A stretch of DNA of 64,000 bases from Candidatus Thiobius zoothamnicola (GCA_030826945.1 JAPQLC010000005.1:124001-188000); one strand, 5' to 3'. Counted from the first letter of the stretch, positions 1 through 9,278 are shown. The notes: generated from the sequence alone by a model not told the origin. Numbers and translations: made by a program.

Positions 1-2828
1 GGCAAATTGACGATCGCGTGATACTCCGCTTTCTTGTATTTCCAGCGATCAATAATTAACTGGTCATCCACCCATACCCGAATGCCATCATCAGCACGGG
101 CGATAAATTCGTATCCCCCAGCCGCAAATTCAAAATCACCTAACCAACGTACAGAGAATTTATCGCGCCAGATCGCGTCGGTCGGTTGCTCGTTGTTCCA
201 ATCAAAATCGATAACGGGCGTATTGGCTAAATCCTTCGGGTCACCATCCAAATCCCTGTTAGGGAAATATTCACCGCAGAAGCTGCCCGTCGGCACCGTA
301 TTACAGTCTGGGATCACCTCCCACCAGAATTTAGCCTTGGCTTCCCCCCAGACCTCCTGATACTCAACCTGCACTAAATGCTCGCCCGCTTCGATATAGC
401 GCGCCTGACGATAACGTCCGCCCCAGGGCCATTGGCGCTTCCAATTATCCAGAATCAACTGACCACCGACCCAAACACGCATACCGTCATCACTATCGGC
501 ATGAAAACGGTAATAGCCACCGGTAAATTCGTGCATTCCCTGCCAACGTGCCGAGAACTTGTTAACGGGCATATTCTCACTTGGCCCGCCAGCACCCCAA
601 GTATGATTAATACTGGTTTCCTGCCGTGCAAATACAGGATCACCTGCTAAGTTTGGGTTGGCGTAATAATCCGCGCAAAATGCATCATTTGGCAGGTCGG
701 CGCTATCACAAGCCGATAAATGCCGCTCCAGCAAGAGCCAATCAAAATCGAACTGGCCGTCAACCCCCAACGCATATTCCACCTCAATCAAGTACTGGCC
801 GGTTTGATTAACGAGCTTTTGCACACTGGTCTGATTCGGCGTTCCATCACCAACATATAAAGGCGCATTATCAAAACGGATATCGACTTGACCTGAACCA
901 TGCACAATATTGAACTCCGTTAATCCCCGCTCAAAATTGGCATTAAAACGCCACTTCATGGCCAAATCCTGAAGATTGATCCCTTCAGGCAGTGCATTGG
1001 CATCAAATTGAAAACCGGTCTGACCATCCATATCCACTAATTGAGCGAATCCAACCAATTCCTCATCAGACCACAGTTCCACGCAGGAAGCACCATGATC
1101 AGCCACGCAAGCCAGACGGGTTACGCTCATCGCCACAGCCGCATCAAGACTCACATCCTGATACGCCAACGCAATATCATGCGAACCTCCCGATAAAACT
1201 CGCTCAACGCTCTCCTGGCGTGCATCCGATTCACCTTGCCAACGCTCAAAAACGATTTCGCCATCAATACTTAAACGGACACGATCATCGGCATGAATGT
1301 TGAATCGGTAAAGACCAGCCGGCAAAGCCAATTTGCTTTGCCAGTGCGTGATAAATTCATCCGATCCCACGCCAGCACCTGGACCACCATCCCGCCAGTT
1401 TTCATCCAACAGTGTTTCCGCACTGCCTTGATGAACTAATACCGGTAAATCGCCCTGCTCTGTCAAGGCGGGTTGATCTGGATAACCATCCTGAGAAAAA
1501 CGGGCGACGCAATATTCACCCGCTGAAAGTTCCGGACAAGCCAGAGCCACCAAAGCATCCTGAGTCACCCAAACCCCAGCGTCACTGGTCTGGACTTCGC
1601 TTGCCGTCCCCGGCAAAGTCAAGGTAATGTCCCGATTAACAAAAGTCGCGGGAGAATATGCAGCAATGCGCTCAATCACTGACTCGCCTTCCCGCAAGTC
1701 CGGGGTATAACGCCATACGCGACCTGACGCCGCATCAGCCACAGACAGTAAATAGTCTCGCCCTTCACACGCCAAATTATCGAAAGCCGGTGCATAATCA
1801 GCAACCAATTGACTTTCAGCATCTGATTGCGCCATCGCAATACGCTGCGCCTCCTCCTCCGTCGATCCTCCGTTGAGAAATACCAATCGTCCTACGCTGG
1901 TCAGATTGAAGTGTCGAATAAGCTCTGCGGATTCACGCTCGGAAAATAACCAATGTACTGGTGCATCACGACCCAACTGACGCGTCTGGTTCGTCCTTTC
2001 GCATAAACCGGTAAAACCTTCATTGACGCTGGTGGTTAATGACGTAAGCGGGGTGATCTCTGATACGCCACCATTTGAGTCAATGGAATCCTGATCAAAA
2101 CCTGCGACAGAAAATTGAATATCAGGATAATAAATACGCGTCGTATCCTGCACAGACTGTAAATATGGCGCCATTTGAGGAACAAAATACGCATCCCAAC
2201 GTTCAACCAAGTCTGAATTTGATTCCGCGTTGGCTAATTGCGCAGCATCCACTTCACCCAAATAGCGTTGCGCCTCAGCAAACCGTGGATCTGACAGCAA
2301 AGCCGCAAAATAATCCTGCTCATTACCCAAAGCGCGCGCGCGTGCCTGCACAGCTTGGAACGTCAATGGCGGTTCATTAATCAACAACACGGCATCGGCG
2401 GCGGCATGCTCAACCAACAAAGCCTCCAAATAGCGCGCAATCCGTGCATTGACTTCAATCAATCCAGCGTCAAACCAAAGTCCGGGGTAATCCAGAGAGT
2501 TACCCGATTCATCACGCAACACATCAGCGGCATTGGAAACCAGCAGATCATAAATATCCGGCATCGCCAAAGCACGATTACCCACCGTTCGCTGGTCTAA
2601 AAAGATCCTGGCCTGTCGGGCATCGGCGGCATAAGTTGCGTCGTCGATATAATCTTTTTCCGGATCATTCAATACAACCGGATACATCGGCGTAAATACG
2701 GCGGGTAATGTATCGGCAGACTCCGTAGACAAGGCATTGCCTACACCGGCGAAAGCCCCCTGAGACAGACTCAGCAAAAAAACGCCGAGAAAAGTATAAA
2801 CGCCCAGTCGATGTAAAAAGTTCACCAT
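1..2828 (-). CDS. Secreted PA14-repeat protein (C-terminus outside window)
   Basis: The minus-strand frame is open from an ATG at 2828 to the window edge, giving about 942 residues without a stop, so the gene is partial. The N-terminus has a signal peptide: a short basic start, a hydrophobic core (TFLGVFLLSLS) and a likely cleavage after AFA. Residues about 30-460 match no domain I recognise. After that come PA14-like modules with the typical pattern F..RW.G....G.Y.F....DDG.R.W.....I...W, at about residues 487-531, 755-797 and 887-928, plus a weaker copy near 600-690. PA14 folds usually bind carbohydrate in secreted glycosidases, adhesins and toxins. No catalytic domain is visible in the part present. 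The upstream 270 bp separate it from the next operon on the same strand. The exact role is unknown; the secreted carbohydrate-binding assignment is fairly safe. Confidence 0.8.
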   Translation of the reverse strand, partial: MVNFLHRLGVYTFLGVFLLSLSQGAFAGVGNALSTESADTLPAVFTPMYPVVLNDPEKDYIDDATYAADARQARIFLDQRTVGNRALAMPDIYDLLVSNAADVLRDESGNSLDYPGLWFDAGLIEVNARIARYLEALLVEHAAADAVLLINEPPLTFQAVQARARALGNEQDYFAALLSDPRFAEAQRYLGEVDAAQLANAESNSDLVERWDAYFVPQMAPYLQSVQDTTRIYYPDIQFSVAGFDQDSIDSNGGVSEITPLTSLTTSVNEGFTGLCERTNQTRQLGRDAPVHWLFSERESAELIRHFNLTSVGRLVFLNGGSTEEEAQRIAMAQSDAESQLVADYAPAFDNLACEGRDYLLSVADAASGRVWRYTPDLREGESVIERIAAYSPATFVNRDITLTLPGTASEVQTSDAGVWVTQDALVALACPELSAGEYCVARFSQDGYPDQPALTEQGDLPVLVHQGSAETLLDENWRDGGPGAGVGSDEFITHWQSKLALPAGLYRFNIHADDRVRLSIDGEIVFERWQGESDARQESVERVLSGGSHDIALAYQDVSLDAAVAMSVTRLACVADHGASCVELWSDEELVGFAQLVDMDGQTGFQFDANALPEGINLQDLAMKWRFNANFERGLTEFNIVHGSGQVDIRFDNAPLYVGDGTPNQTSVQKLVNQTGQYLIEVEYALGVDGQFDFDWLLLERHLSACDSADLPNDAFCADYYANPNLAGDPVFARQETSINHTWGAGGPSENMPVNKFSARWQGMHEFTGGYYRFHADSDDGMRVWVGGQLILDNWKRQWPWGGRYRQARYIEAGEHLVQVEYQEVWGEAKAKFWWEVIPDCNTVPTGSFCGEYFPNRDLDGDPKDLANTPVIDFDWNNEQPTDAIWRDKFSVRWLGDFEFAAGGYEFIARADDGIRVWVDDQLIIDRWKYKKAEYHAIVNL

Positions 2829-3099
2829 GACCGCTACTACCTGAATTAAGCCAATTTAAAGACGCAAATCTGCAAGGATTCAGTCATATCTCAATAACTG
2901 TGCTTCTGCTTTTGCCACTTAAATAACCAATTAAGCAAACTGGGAAGAGCCAGCTTCTAATCGAATCAGAATTGTCTGCATGGGACAATTACATATTTTA
3001 GATATGAAAATAAAGTGACAAACCAACTTATTCAATACAAAGATCACAACTCAGTACCCAATATTTGATTTGAATCAACTTAAAAAAAGGCAACCCTAT

Positions 3100-3633
3100 C
3101 TAAAGCACAACCTCCGACATCGCCGCCACATGGCGCTGCATACCAGCGACATGAACATTCATGCGGCGAAAGCGCTGCGACATCACCCCGACATCCTGGT
3201 TGATCGCGCCAATACGTTGCTCCATCAAAGTCACATCAGTCGTCATGTCGCTCATATTGGCCTGCATGGCATGAATACTACCGCTCATCGCCTGCATTTG
3301 TGCCTCCATCACCGGCATCAACTGAATATTCTGACGCATGTCTTCGACATGCGTCGTCATACTGTCCATGCGATCAGCAACCCGGCCAAAGTGTTCATAC
3401 ATAGCCACCATATCCTGGACCATGGTGCGAAACTCCTGCGTCAGCACATGCATAAAATGCACGTTCAACAGCGCAAGACAACCCAGTACGACTAATACGG
3501 TCTTCATGATGAAATTCGCTTTATTCCGCTGCCGTTGTAAAGTGTGCTGGTTGGCAATGACTGCCTGCTCAAGGCTCACCAAAGCCTGCAACGCCTCTTC
3601 AGCACGACGAGGTTGCAAATTCTGTCCGCTCAT
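3100..3633 (-). CDS. Membrane-anchored methionine-rich coiled-coil protein B
   Basis: About 177 residues from the ATG at 3633; a TTG six bases upstream is also open but less likely. Residues about 1-42 are polar and presumably cytoplasmic, one membrane segment follows (KTVLVVLGCLALL, about 43-64), and the rest is a long helix with Met at many heptad core positions. About 22 of the residues are Met, with frequent His. It has the same architecture as the gene just upstream (3647-4192), so the two look like diverged paralogues. The spacing to that gene is about 13 bases, and both follow a dCache sensor gene in one transcription unit. I recognise no named family. A helical spacer or multimerisation stalk, or a Met/His metal- or oxidant-responsive coiled coil, are only guesses. 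Confidence 0.75.
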   Translation of the reverse strand: MSGQNLQPRRAEEALQALVSLEQAVIANQHTLQRQRNKANFIMKTVLVVLGCLALLNVHFMHVLTQEFRTMVQDMVAMYEHFGRVADRMDSMTTHVEDMRQNIQLMPVMEAQMQAMSGSIHAMQANMSDMTTDVTLMEQRIGAINQDVGVMSQRFRRMNVHVAGMQRHVAAMSEVVL

Positions 3634-3646
3634 GATCAAACCCGCC

Positions 3647-4192
3647 TTACCGGAATGGACTCATTGAGTTGAACAGGCGCATCGGGCGCGACATGCGCGT
3701 CACATCATGCCCCATCCGATACACGCTATGCTCCATTTGACCGAATGAATTCGCCATGTCGTTGACACTGTGCGTGATAATATCCATATTTTGCCGAATG
3801 CCGCTCATACGGTGGTTCATTTCCCGCACATCATGGTCCATCTGCTGCGTACTGAGATTCATGGTGTCAATGTGACTGACCATTGAGGGCATTACATTAA
3901 CACTTGACTGCATCACCGCCATGTTGCGGCGCATGGTCTCCATATTCCCCGTGATATCAGCAAAATGGGTATTCATTTTGTTAATACTTTGCGTGAGGTA
4001 GGGCAGTTCGGTCGCCAGCGCCATCACCAGGATAGACATGGATGCCACCAATATGGCGATAGCGATAAAGGAAACCCGATACAACAAATCCACCCGCTGC
4101 TGAATCCGTTGCTGCTGCGCCTGTTGAATTTCCACGATCTTTTGCAACCTGAACAGCATCTGCTCGAACGGCATTTGATGATGCGTACTCAT
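3647..4192 (-). CDS. Membrane-anchored methionine-rich coiled-coil protein A
   Basis: About 181 residues from ATG 4192, with an AGAGG about 12 bases upstream; a TTG at 4204 is possible. A polar, Gln-rich N-terminal helix (about 1-40) is followed by one membrane segment (SFIAIAILVASMSILVMAL, about 45-65). The remainder is a continuous helix in which Met recurs at 3-4-residue steps (for example METMRRNMAVM and REMNHRMSGIRQNM). About 24 Met give a content near 13%, with many His (HHQM, SHID, DHD, EHS). The topology would place the coiled coil outside the inner membrane. It is followed by a paralogue and preceded by a dCache sensor whose stop lies about 15 bases upstream. No known family is recognised; function unknown. 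Confidence 0.75.
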   Translation of the reverse strand: MSTHHQMPFEQMLFRLQKIVEIQQAQQQRIQQRVDLLYRVSFIAIAILVASMSILVMALATELPYLTQSINKMNTHFADITGNMETMRRNMAVMQSSVNVMPSMVSHIDTMNLSTQQMDHDVREMNHRMSGIRQNMDIITHSVNDMANSFGQMEHSVYRMGHDVTRMSRPMRLFNSMSPFR

Positions 4193-4207
4193 GACGATGA
4201 CCAACCT

Positions 4208-5338
4208 CTATGAAGGTTCCACGGGTTTGTCTGAATCCCTCCAGCCAAAACCGCCGAATAAAAAATACATGATCAACACGAACATCAACATGATGATCAC
4301 CATCATGGTCAGATTCTCCATCAATGCCCGATCAATGCCACCCAACAAATCACTTTTCGGCGCGGCGACCAAAATGCGCCAATCCCGATTAAACCGCTCC
4401 GGGAGCCTCAACATCACGGAAGCATAATCGTCTCTGTCATAAGTGAAATTCAGCAAATGCTGGTGAGATCCAGCGTGATGCGGGGCAACCGAATGCAGTC
4501 GCCATGCCTCCACCAGCCAACCTTGCTCTTCGCTGATGTTATCCAGAGTGGGCAATACCTGTGCATCCATATCCCGCTTTAATTTAAGGTGCAGCGGATA
4601 AGCGATCAGCTCTTGTTCGCCATTCACAATGACCGCCACATCAAACTGTCCGAAACTTTGCCCGGACAAAAAATCAGACAATTTCTCCAACGTGATATCC
4701 GCCGCGAACACGCCAAGCTTGCGTCCCTGCGCATCGAAAAACGGACGCGCCGGACTCACGCCGATCTTGCGTGAATGTTTAAAACGATAAATATCCGACC
4801 AGACCACCACAGGTTGATCACCACTCCCGGTATACCATGGGCGCACGAGCGGATTGAATTCCGCCGACCCCTTTAGATGCGCCAATGCCCGGTAGTCCGC
4901 CGCCCGATAAACAATGCGCTCCTCCGCCTGTTCAATGCCATGGCCCCGACGTATGACCCGGGTCGCCAACTGGGGTTCTTTATGGGCCTGAATAAAATTA
5001 CCCTGATTATCCCCCACGTAAAATCCTTCCAGGTATTCATGCAACTGAACTTGCTTCCAAAAAAACCGTAACCATTGATCCTGAGTATCCAGGATACTTT
5101 GTCCAGAATTTGACCTGGATTCAGCGATGGCGGCGGCGATCTCCAATTGAGCTTCCGTTGCCTGGAAAACAGCCTGCGTCTGACGGGATATGCTATGCGC
5201 GACATCCTCCATGATCTTATTCGATAACATCAAGGCTGCATCCGCCGTACGCTGGTAGGCTCTGGTCAACGCCACACCCACCACCAACATCAACAAGACC
5301 ATCAAAACAACACCCGACAAGAGCTTTTTAACGCTCAC
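4208..5338 (-). CDS. Stand-alone dCache (PDC) sensor membrane protein
   Basis: 376 residues from a GTG start with an excellent AGAGGAGG site five bases upstream. An N-terminal membrane segment (LLSGVVLMVLLMLVVGVAL) is followed by a periplasmic double-Cache domain of about 300 residues. It carries landmarks of ligand-binding Cache folds: FYVGDNQGNF, RPWYTGSG, WSDIYRF, GVSPARPFFD and LGVFAADITLEKLSDFL. A second membrane segment (MMVIIMLMFVLIMYFLFGG) follows, and the protein then ends about ten residues later. It therefore lacks the HAMP, kinase, cyclase or methyl-accepting output that normally follows dCache. It heads an operon with the two Met-rich coiled-coil proteins, which could supply the missing signal relay. 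The fold call is confident; ligand and output are unknown. Confidence 0.85.
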   Translation of the reverse strand: MSVKKLLSGVVLMVLLMLVVGVALTRAYQRTADAALMLSNKIMEDVAHSISRQTQAVFQATEAQLEIAAAIAESRSNSGQSILDTQDQWLRFFWKQVQLHEYLEGFYVGDNQGNFIQAHKEPQLATRVIRRGHGIEQAEERIVYRAADYRALAHLKGSAEFNPLVRPWYTGSGDQPVVVWSDIYRFKHSRKIGVSPARPFFDAQGRKLGVFAADITLEKLSDFLSGQSFGQFDVAVIVNGEQELIAYPLHLKLKRDMDAQVLPTLDNISEEQGWLVEAWRLHSVAPHHAGSHQHLLNFTYDRDDYASVMLRLPERFNRDWRILVAAPKSDLLGGIDRALMENLTMMVIIMLMFVLIMYFLFGGFGWRDSDKPVEPS

Positions 5339-5590
5339 CTCGCCTCCTCTTTAGGGCGCGGCGGCCCGGGTTAACGTGAATGTCGATGATAGCTGAGCCA
5401 TGACAGACAAAGAATGGATCAATCGTCAGCAATCCGGTGCCATGATAGTTGATCAAACCGCTTCCGATTGAGGCGGCGTGATAATGCTTGACTGCTATAC
5501 CCGGTTTTTTCGTGGAATATCTTCTTGTTGCGGAACCGATGCGATGCATATACTCACCCGCTAAACCTCATGTATTAACAACATTGTTTT

Positions 5591-6715
5591 ATGACGCAAA
5601 ATACCTTCTACCCGCCCGCCCGCACCTTAATGGGGCCTGGCCCATCCGACGTGTCACCCCGTGTATTGCAAGCATTATCACGCCCAACCATCGGCCATCT
5701 TGACCCTCAATTCATTGACCTGATGGATGAAATCAAGTCCTTGCTGCAGTATGCATTCCAGACGGAAAACACCCTGACCATGCCAATTTCGGCACCAGGT
5801 TCTGCCGGTATGGAAGCTTGCTTTGTGAATTTGGTGGAGCCAGGCGACAAAGTCATTGTGTGCCAGAATGGCGTGTTCGGCGGGCGCATGAAAGAAAATG
5901 TCGAACGCTGTGGCGGTCAGGCGATCATGGTGATGGATGACTGGGGTTCGCCTGTCGATCCAGGCAAAGTCGAGGAAGCACTGAAATCACACCCAGACGC
6001 CCGGGTGCTTGCATTTGTGCATGCAGAAACCTCGACTGGTGCCAGTTCTGATGTCAAAACCCTGGTTGAATTGGCCCACCGGCACGACTGTCTCGCCATT
6101 GTGGATGCGGTGACTTCACTTGCCGGCAGCGAATTGCGGGTGGACGCATGGGATATTGACGCCATTTACTCAGGCACGCAGAAGTGCTTATCCTGCGTTC
6201 CCGGCATTTCTCCCGTCAGCTTTAATGAACGCGCTCAGCAGCGCATCGCAAATCGCACCCACAAAGTACAAAGCTGGTTCCTGGACATGAACCTGATCAT
6301 GGCTTACTGGGGCAAAGGCGCCAAGCGCGCTTACCACCACACCGCGCCAGTCAACGCCATGTATGCCCTGCATGAATCTTTGTTAATGGTTCAGGAAGAA
6401 GGATTGGAAAACGCTTGGCAACGCCATTATGACAATCATATGAAGTTACGCACGGGCCTGGAAGCACTGGGCATTCAGTTTGTGGTTGATGAAAAAAGCC
6501 GTTTGCCGCAACTGAACAGCGTTTATATACCTGAAGGCGTGGACGACGCCAAAGCGCGCAGCCGTTTATTGGAAACGTATAATCTGGAAATTGGCGCAGG
6601 TCTGGGCGATCTGGCGGGCAAAGTCTGGCGCATCGGCTTGATGGGATACGCCAGTAAAGCGGAAAATATCGCCTTATGCATCAGTGCATTGAAAGAAATT
6701 CTGGCGGATCGCTAA
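5591..6715 (+). CDS. Class V aminotransferase (alanine/serine-glyoxylate type)
   Basis: 374 residues, a normal length for the PLP-dependent alanine-glyoxylate / serine-glyoxylate aminotransferase family. It shows the N-terminal [12 protein letters not shown] motif, the AGSAGMEA cofactor-phosphate turn (here APGSAGME), the conserved VDAVTSLAG segment whose Asp contacts the pyridine nitrogen, and SGTQKCLS with the Schiff-base Lys at about residue 198. It probably moves an amino group from serine or alanine to glyoxylate, making glycine and hydroxypyruvate or pyruvate. glcF (12147), glyA (41141) and a hydroxypyruvate-reductase-like gene (44403) elsewhere in the window could form a glycolate-to-glycerate route with it. 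It is transcribed alone, convergent with the next gene. The amino donor cannot be fixed from sequence alone. Confidence 0.9.
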   Translation: MTQNTFYPPARTLMGPGPSDVSPRVLQALSRPTIGHLDPQFIDLMDEIKSLLQYAFQTENTLTMPISAPGSAGMEACFVNLVEPGDKVIVCQNGVFGGRMKENVERCGGQAIMVMDDWGSPVDPGKVEEALKSHPDARVLAFVHAETSTGASSDVKTLVELAHRHDCLAIVDAVTSLAGSELRVDAWDIDAIYSGTQKCLSCVPGISPVSFNERAQQRIANRTHKVQSWFLDMNLIMAYWGKGAKRAYHHTAPVNAMYALHESLLMVQEEGLENAWQRHYDNHMKLRTGLEALGIQFVVDEKSRLPQLNSVYIPEGVDDAKARSRLLETYNLEIGAGLGDLAGKVWRIGLMGYASKAENIALCISALKEILADR

Positions 6716-6748
6716 GTCCAGACCGGACACTGTCCAGCACTCCGTCGG

Positions 6749-6764
6749 CTCAATAGCGATTGAG
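6749..6764. terminator. Small hairpin between convergent genes
   Basis: CTCAAT-AGCG-ATTGAG is a perfect six-base stem with a four-base loop. It is nested in a wider inverted repeat AGCACTC (6736-6742) / GAGTGCT (6762-6768). It lies between the stops of the aminotransferase and the epimerase gene, where a bidirectional terminator is expected. There is no clear T-tract on either side, so intrinsic termination would be weak. Confidence 0.3.
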
Positions 6765-6766
6765 TG

Positions 6767-7630
6767 CTAACCCTCTTTGAAACAATCTGCTAACCCATCC
6801 TGCAACGTCGGATAACGCAAATTGATGCCTAACTGATCATGTAGTTTGGCGTTGCTCACCCGACGTGACTCCCTCAAATAAGATAACAAACCAGCCGATA
6901 AAGTGGTTTCGGCCTCATCCAAAGAAATAATGTCAGGTCGCGCTAACCTGGCCAAATCAGCGACTTGATTGAAGTAATCCGTCATTTTGCCTGGCGCGTC
7001 ATCACACGCATTATAAACCTCACCATCCACACCCCGCTGCATGGCAACCAAGCAAGTCGCCACCAAATCGTCAGCATGGATGCGATTCGTCCAAGGCGCA
7101 TCCTGCGCACTAATCATCGGCAACCTTTTACGCAACCGTTCAAGCGGTAGTTTATCCGGCCCATAAATACCCGCGACCCGGAGAATGACTAACTCAACGC
7201 CAGTTCGCGCACGCCACGCCTGTAACAATGTTTCTGCATGCCAGCGACGTTTCGCCCGATCAACGACAGGCTTGACCGGGGTGTTTTCATCCACCCAGGT
7301 ACCGCCGCAATCTCCATATACCCCGGTTGTGCTGATGTACACCAAACGTGAAGGCGTCCCTGAAACCGTCAAACCACGAAGAAAGCCCGCCAACCGGGTA
7401 TCCTGCTCCCCAATGGAAGGCGGCGGAGCAAAATAAAATACAGGTTGATCTTGCGTGCTCCCGGCAGGCAGAACCTGCTGATCCAGATCGCATTGCATCG
7501 CAGGAATCGCTAAATCGCGCAACTGCCCCGCACGACTTGCGGAACGTACAATGGCTTGCACACCAAAATTGTTTGCAAGAGCGCATTGCGCCAGACGACC
7601 ACCAATATAGCCACAACCAACAATTAACAT
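6767..7630 (-). CDS. NAD(P)-dependent epimerase/dehydratase, SDR family (YeeZ-like)
   Basis: 287 residues starting at ATG 7630. The Rossmann dinucleotide motif is right at the N-terminus (VGCGYIGGRLA). The extended-SDR active site is visible as YISTTGVYGD, with a Ser-Thr-Thr and the Tyr of a YxxxK-like motif in which the Lys position is not conserved. WVDENTPVKP and VILRVAGIYGP are typical of the small one-domain epimerases resembling E. coli YeeZ. These proteins are cytosolic and their substrates are mostly unknown, probably nucleotide sugars or related compounds. The gene stands alone and is divergent from the flavin-reductase gene at 7701, with 70 bp between them. Confidence 0.8.
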   Translation of the reverse strand: MLIVGCGYIGGRLAQCALANNFGVQAIVRSASRAGQLRDLAIPAMQCDLDQQVLPAGSTQDQPVFYFAPPPSIGEQDTRLAGFLRGLTVSGTPSRLVYISTTGVYGDCGGTWVDENTPVKPVVDRAKRRWHAETLLQAWRARTGVELVILRVAGIYGPDKLPLERLRKRLPMISAQDAPWTNRIHADDLVATCLVAMQRGVDGEVYNACDDAPGKMTDYFNQVADLARLARPDIISLDEAETTLSAGLLSYLRESRRVSNAKLHDQLGINLRYPTLQDGLADCFKEG

Positions 7631-7700
7631 AAGGGTATCGTGTTTTTACGCCATGGTTTATCAAGGAGAATGAATTATTTCATGTTTTTGCAGACGTGCC

Positions 7701-8702
7701 ATGTCGTTTACTGTCACCTTAAAACCCAGCAATCAGCAATTCACCGTTAACCCCGACGAAACGGTATTGGACGCCGCTTCGCGTCAGCAAGTCGTTTTGC
7801 CGTTCGGCTGCCGCAATGGCCGGTGCGGGGCTTGCGTGGGCGATTTGTTGGAAGGTCAGGTGACATACCCGGAAGGTCAACCAGCTACGCTTGCACATGC
7901 GGATGCGAACAAACTGGCACCCTGTAAAGCCTGCGCGACAACGGATCTGACCATCGGCACGAAAACTCTGGATTCGGCCAACATCAGCGAACCCAAAATG
8001 CTGCCGTGCCGAGTACATAAAATTGATCATCTCGCGCATGATGTGGTGCGCCTTTGGTTAAAACTACCAGACAACCAACGCCTGTCGTTCCAGGCAGGCC
8101 AGTATCTGAACTTTGTTCTCGCCGATGGCCGACGACGCGCTTTCTCAATCGCCAATGCGCCGCACGATGATGAATACATTGAGCTGCATATCCGCCATGT
8201 CGATGGCGGCGAATTTACGGACTGGGTATTCAATCAGATGAAAGATCGCTCAATTTTACGCATTGAAGCACCACTGGGCACCTTCCTGCTGGATGAAAAC
8301 TCTGATCGCCCATTATTGTTCATTGGTGGAGGAACCGGCTTCGCCCCACTTAAAGGGCAATTGGAGCACGCCTTTCATCAAGGCATGGATCGTCCAATGA
8401 AATTGTATTGGGGAGTTCGCGCGCACCATGATCTCTATTTGCCTCAATTACCCGGGCAGTGGGCGGAAAACCATAGCAACTTTGCATTCATCCCGGTATT
8501 TTCCGAACCGGATGCTGATTGGCGGGGTCGAACAGGTTTCGTGCACCAAGCCGTATTGCAGGACATCAAAGACCTGTCCGAGTACGACATTTACATGGCT
8601 GGCCCACCTGTTATGGTCAAAGCGGCTTGTGATGCCTTCCAAAAACATAACGTCCCCTCTGAACAAATGCATTATGACGCTTTTGAATATGCTGAGAAAT
8701 GA
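7701..8702 (+). CDS. 2Fe-2S ferredoxin-NAD(P)H flavin oxidoreductase
   Basis: 333 residues in three modules. An N-terminal plant-type 2Fe-2S domain has the Cys pattern CRNGRCGAC plus a fourth Cys in the following segment (CKAC). An FAD-binding barrel with RRAFSIANAP follows, then an NAD(P)-binding domain with GGGTGFAPLKGQLEHA and MAGPPVMV. This order (ferredoxin first) matches the CDP-6-deoxy-delta-3,4-glucoseen reductase/AscD-like group and the reductase components of oxygenases. The protein passes electrons from NAD(P)H through FAD to the 2Fe-2S centre and on to a partner. No oxygenase or dehydratase partner lies next to it, so the acceptor is unknown. It is often found alone in gammaproteobacteria. 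Confidence 0.88.
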   Translation: MSFTVTLKPSNQQFTVNPDETVLDAASRQQVVLPFGCRNGRCGACVGDLLEGQVTYPEGQPATLAHADANKLAPCKACATTDLTIGTKTLDSANISEPKMLPCRVHKIDHLAHDVVRLWLKLPDNQRLSFQAGQYLNFVLADGRRRAFSIANAPHDDEYIELHIRHVDGGEFTDWVFNQMKDRSILRIEAPLGTFLLDENSDRPLLFIGGGTGFAPLKGQLEHAFHQGMDRPMKLYWGVRAHHDLYLPQLPGQWAENHSNFAFIPVFSEPDADWRGRTGFVHQAVLQDIKDLSEYDIYMAGPPVMVKAACDAFQKHNVPSEQMHYDAFEYAEK

Positions 8703-8744
8703 CGCCCATCATCACGCTTAATTTGCTTAACCCACTTTCGGGGA

Positions 8745-8759
8745 ATCTCGCCACGAGAT
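8745..8759. terminator. Hairpin between convergent genes
   Basis: ATCTCG-CCA-CGAGAT forms a perfect six-base stem with a three-base loop, between the stops of the flavin reductase (+) and the QueD-like gene (-). It may act as a terminator, but no T-tract follows it on either strand. Confidence 0.25.
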
Positions 8760-8810
8760 CGGGCGCAGAGTTTGAAGACAGGATCCCAAAAAAACCGTGT
8801 AAAACCCAAT

Positions 8811-9278
8811 TTATTCCGGCTCGTAAATCGCTGAATTCAATTCATGCTCCCTGAATTCGACTCTGACGACTTTCACTCTGCCACGGGTTTCTTCCAGAAT
8901 CAGAGGATTGATTTTGCGATAAATCAATTCAGCGAATTTTTCGGCACCAGTCGCCGGTACGATCCTTAATTGAACAAGCCCTTGTTTTTCCATTTCCCTG
9001 AATGCAGGCAGTTGAGGGTCATCCTGAGCGACCAGAAAAGTATGGTCAAACATATAGCGCATCCATGTCTTAGGCTGCATACCATCAATCCGGCCCTGCA
9101 TTCGGCTGAAACCGCCAAAATCCCATACCCATTGACGCTCATCCAGTTCTCCTTCAAACCAAAGTTTGAAAGAAACACCATAACCATGAATATATTGGCA
9201 ATGCGTATTTTCCGCGCGCCATTGCCTGAAGACCGTGCTGAAAATGCCGAAAACTTTGGTTGATTGAAATTTAGGCAT
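8811..9278 (-). CDS. QueD/PTPS-family protein with degenerate zinc site
   Basis: About 156 residues from ATG 9278; the frame is open upstream to a TTG at 9326, but the conserved part begins near MPKFQSTKVF. The fold belongs to the 6-pyruvoyl-tetrahydropterin / 6-carboxy-tetrahydropterin synthase family: THCQYIHGYG, VWDFGGFSRM, MFDHTFLVA and PATGAEKFAE correspond to the usual blocks, including the catalytic Asp-His and the Glu anchoring the pterin. Of the three zinc His of standard QueD, only one is evident. The first His, expected in FxAAH, aligns with Phe or Arg (FSTVFRQW), and HGH is HGY. A variant subfamily with this HGY form exists in other proteobacteria as far as I recall. Classical QueD activity is therefore doubtful. 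No queC/E/F genes are nearby. Confidence 0.75.
   Translation of the reverse strand: MPKFQSTKVFGIFSTVFRQWRAENTHCQYIHGYGVSFKLWFEGELDERQWVWDFGGFSRMQGRIDGMQPKTWMRYMFDHTFLVAQDDPQLPAFREMEKQGLVQLRIVPATGAEKFAELIYRKINPLILEETRGRVKVVRVEFREHELNSAIYEPE

Noticed and set aside
34..2600. Several plus-strand ORFs of 60-108 codons
   Set aside because: They lie opposite the long PA14 gene, with low-complexity Pro/His/Gln content and no domain; they are antisense shadows.
3070..3495. 141-codon plus-strand ORF rich in His
   Set aside because: It is the mirror of the Met-rich coiled-coil gene (CAT codons opposite ATG); there is no ribosome site.
5328..5549. 73-codon minus-strand ORF upstream of the dCache gene
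   Set aside because: No recognisable domain, and it runs over the strong ribosome site of the dCache gene; better read as promoter region.
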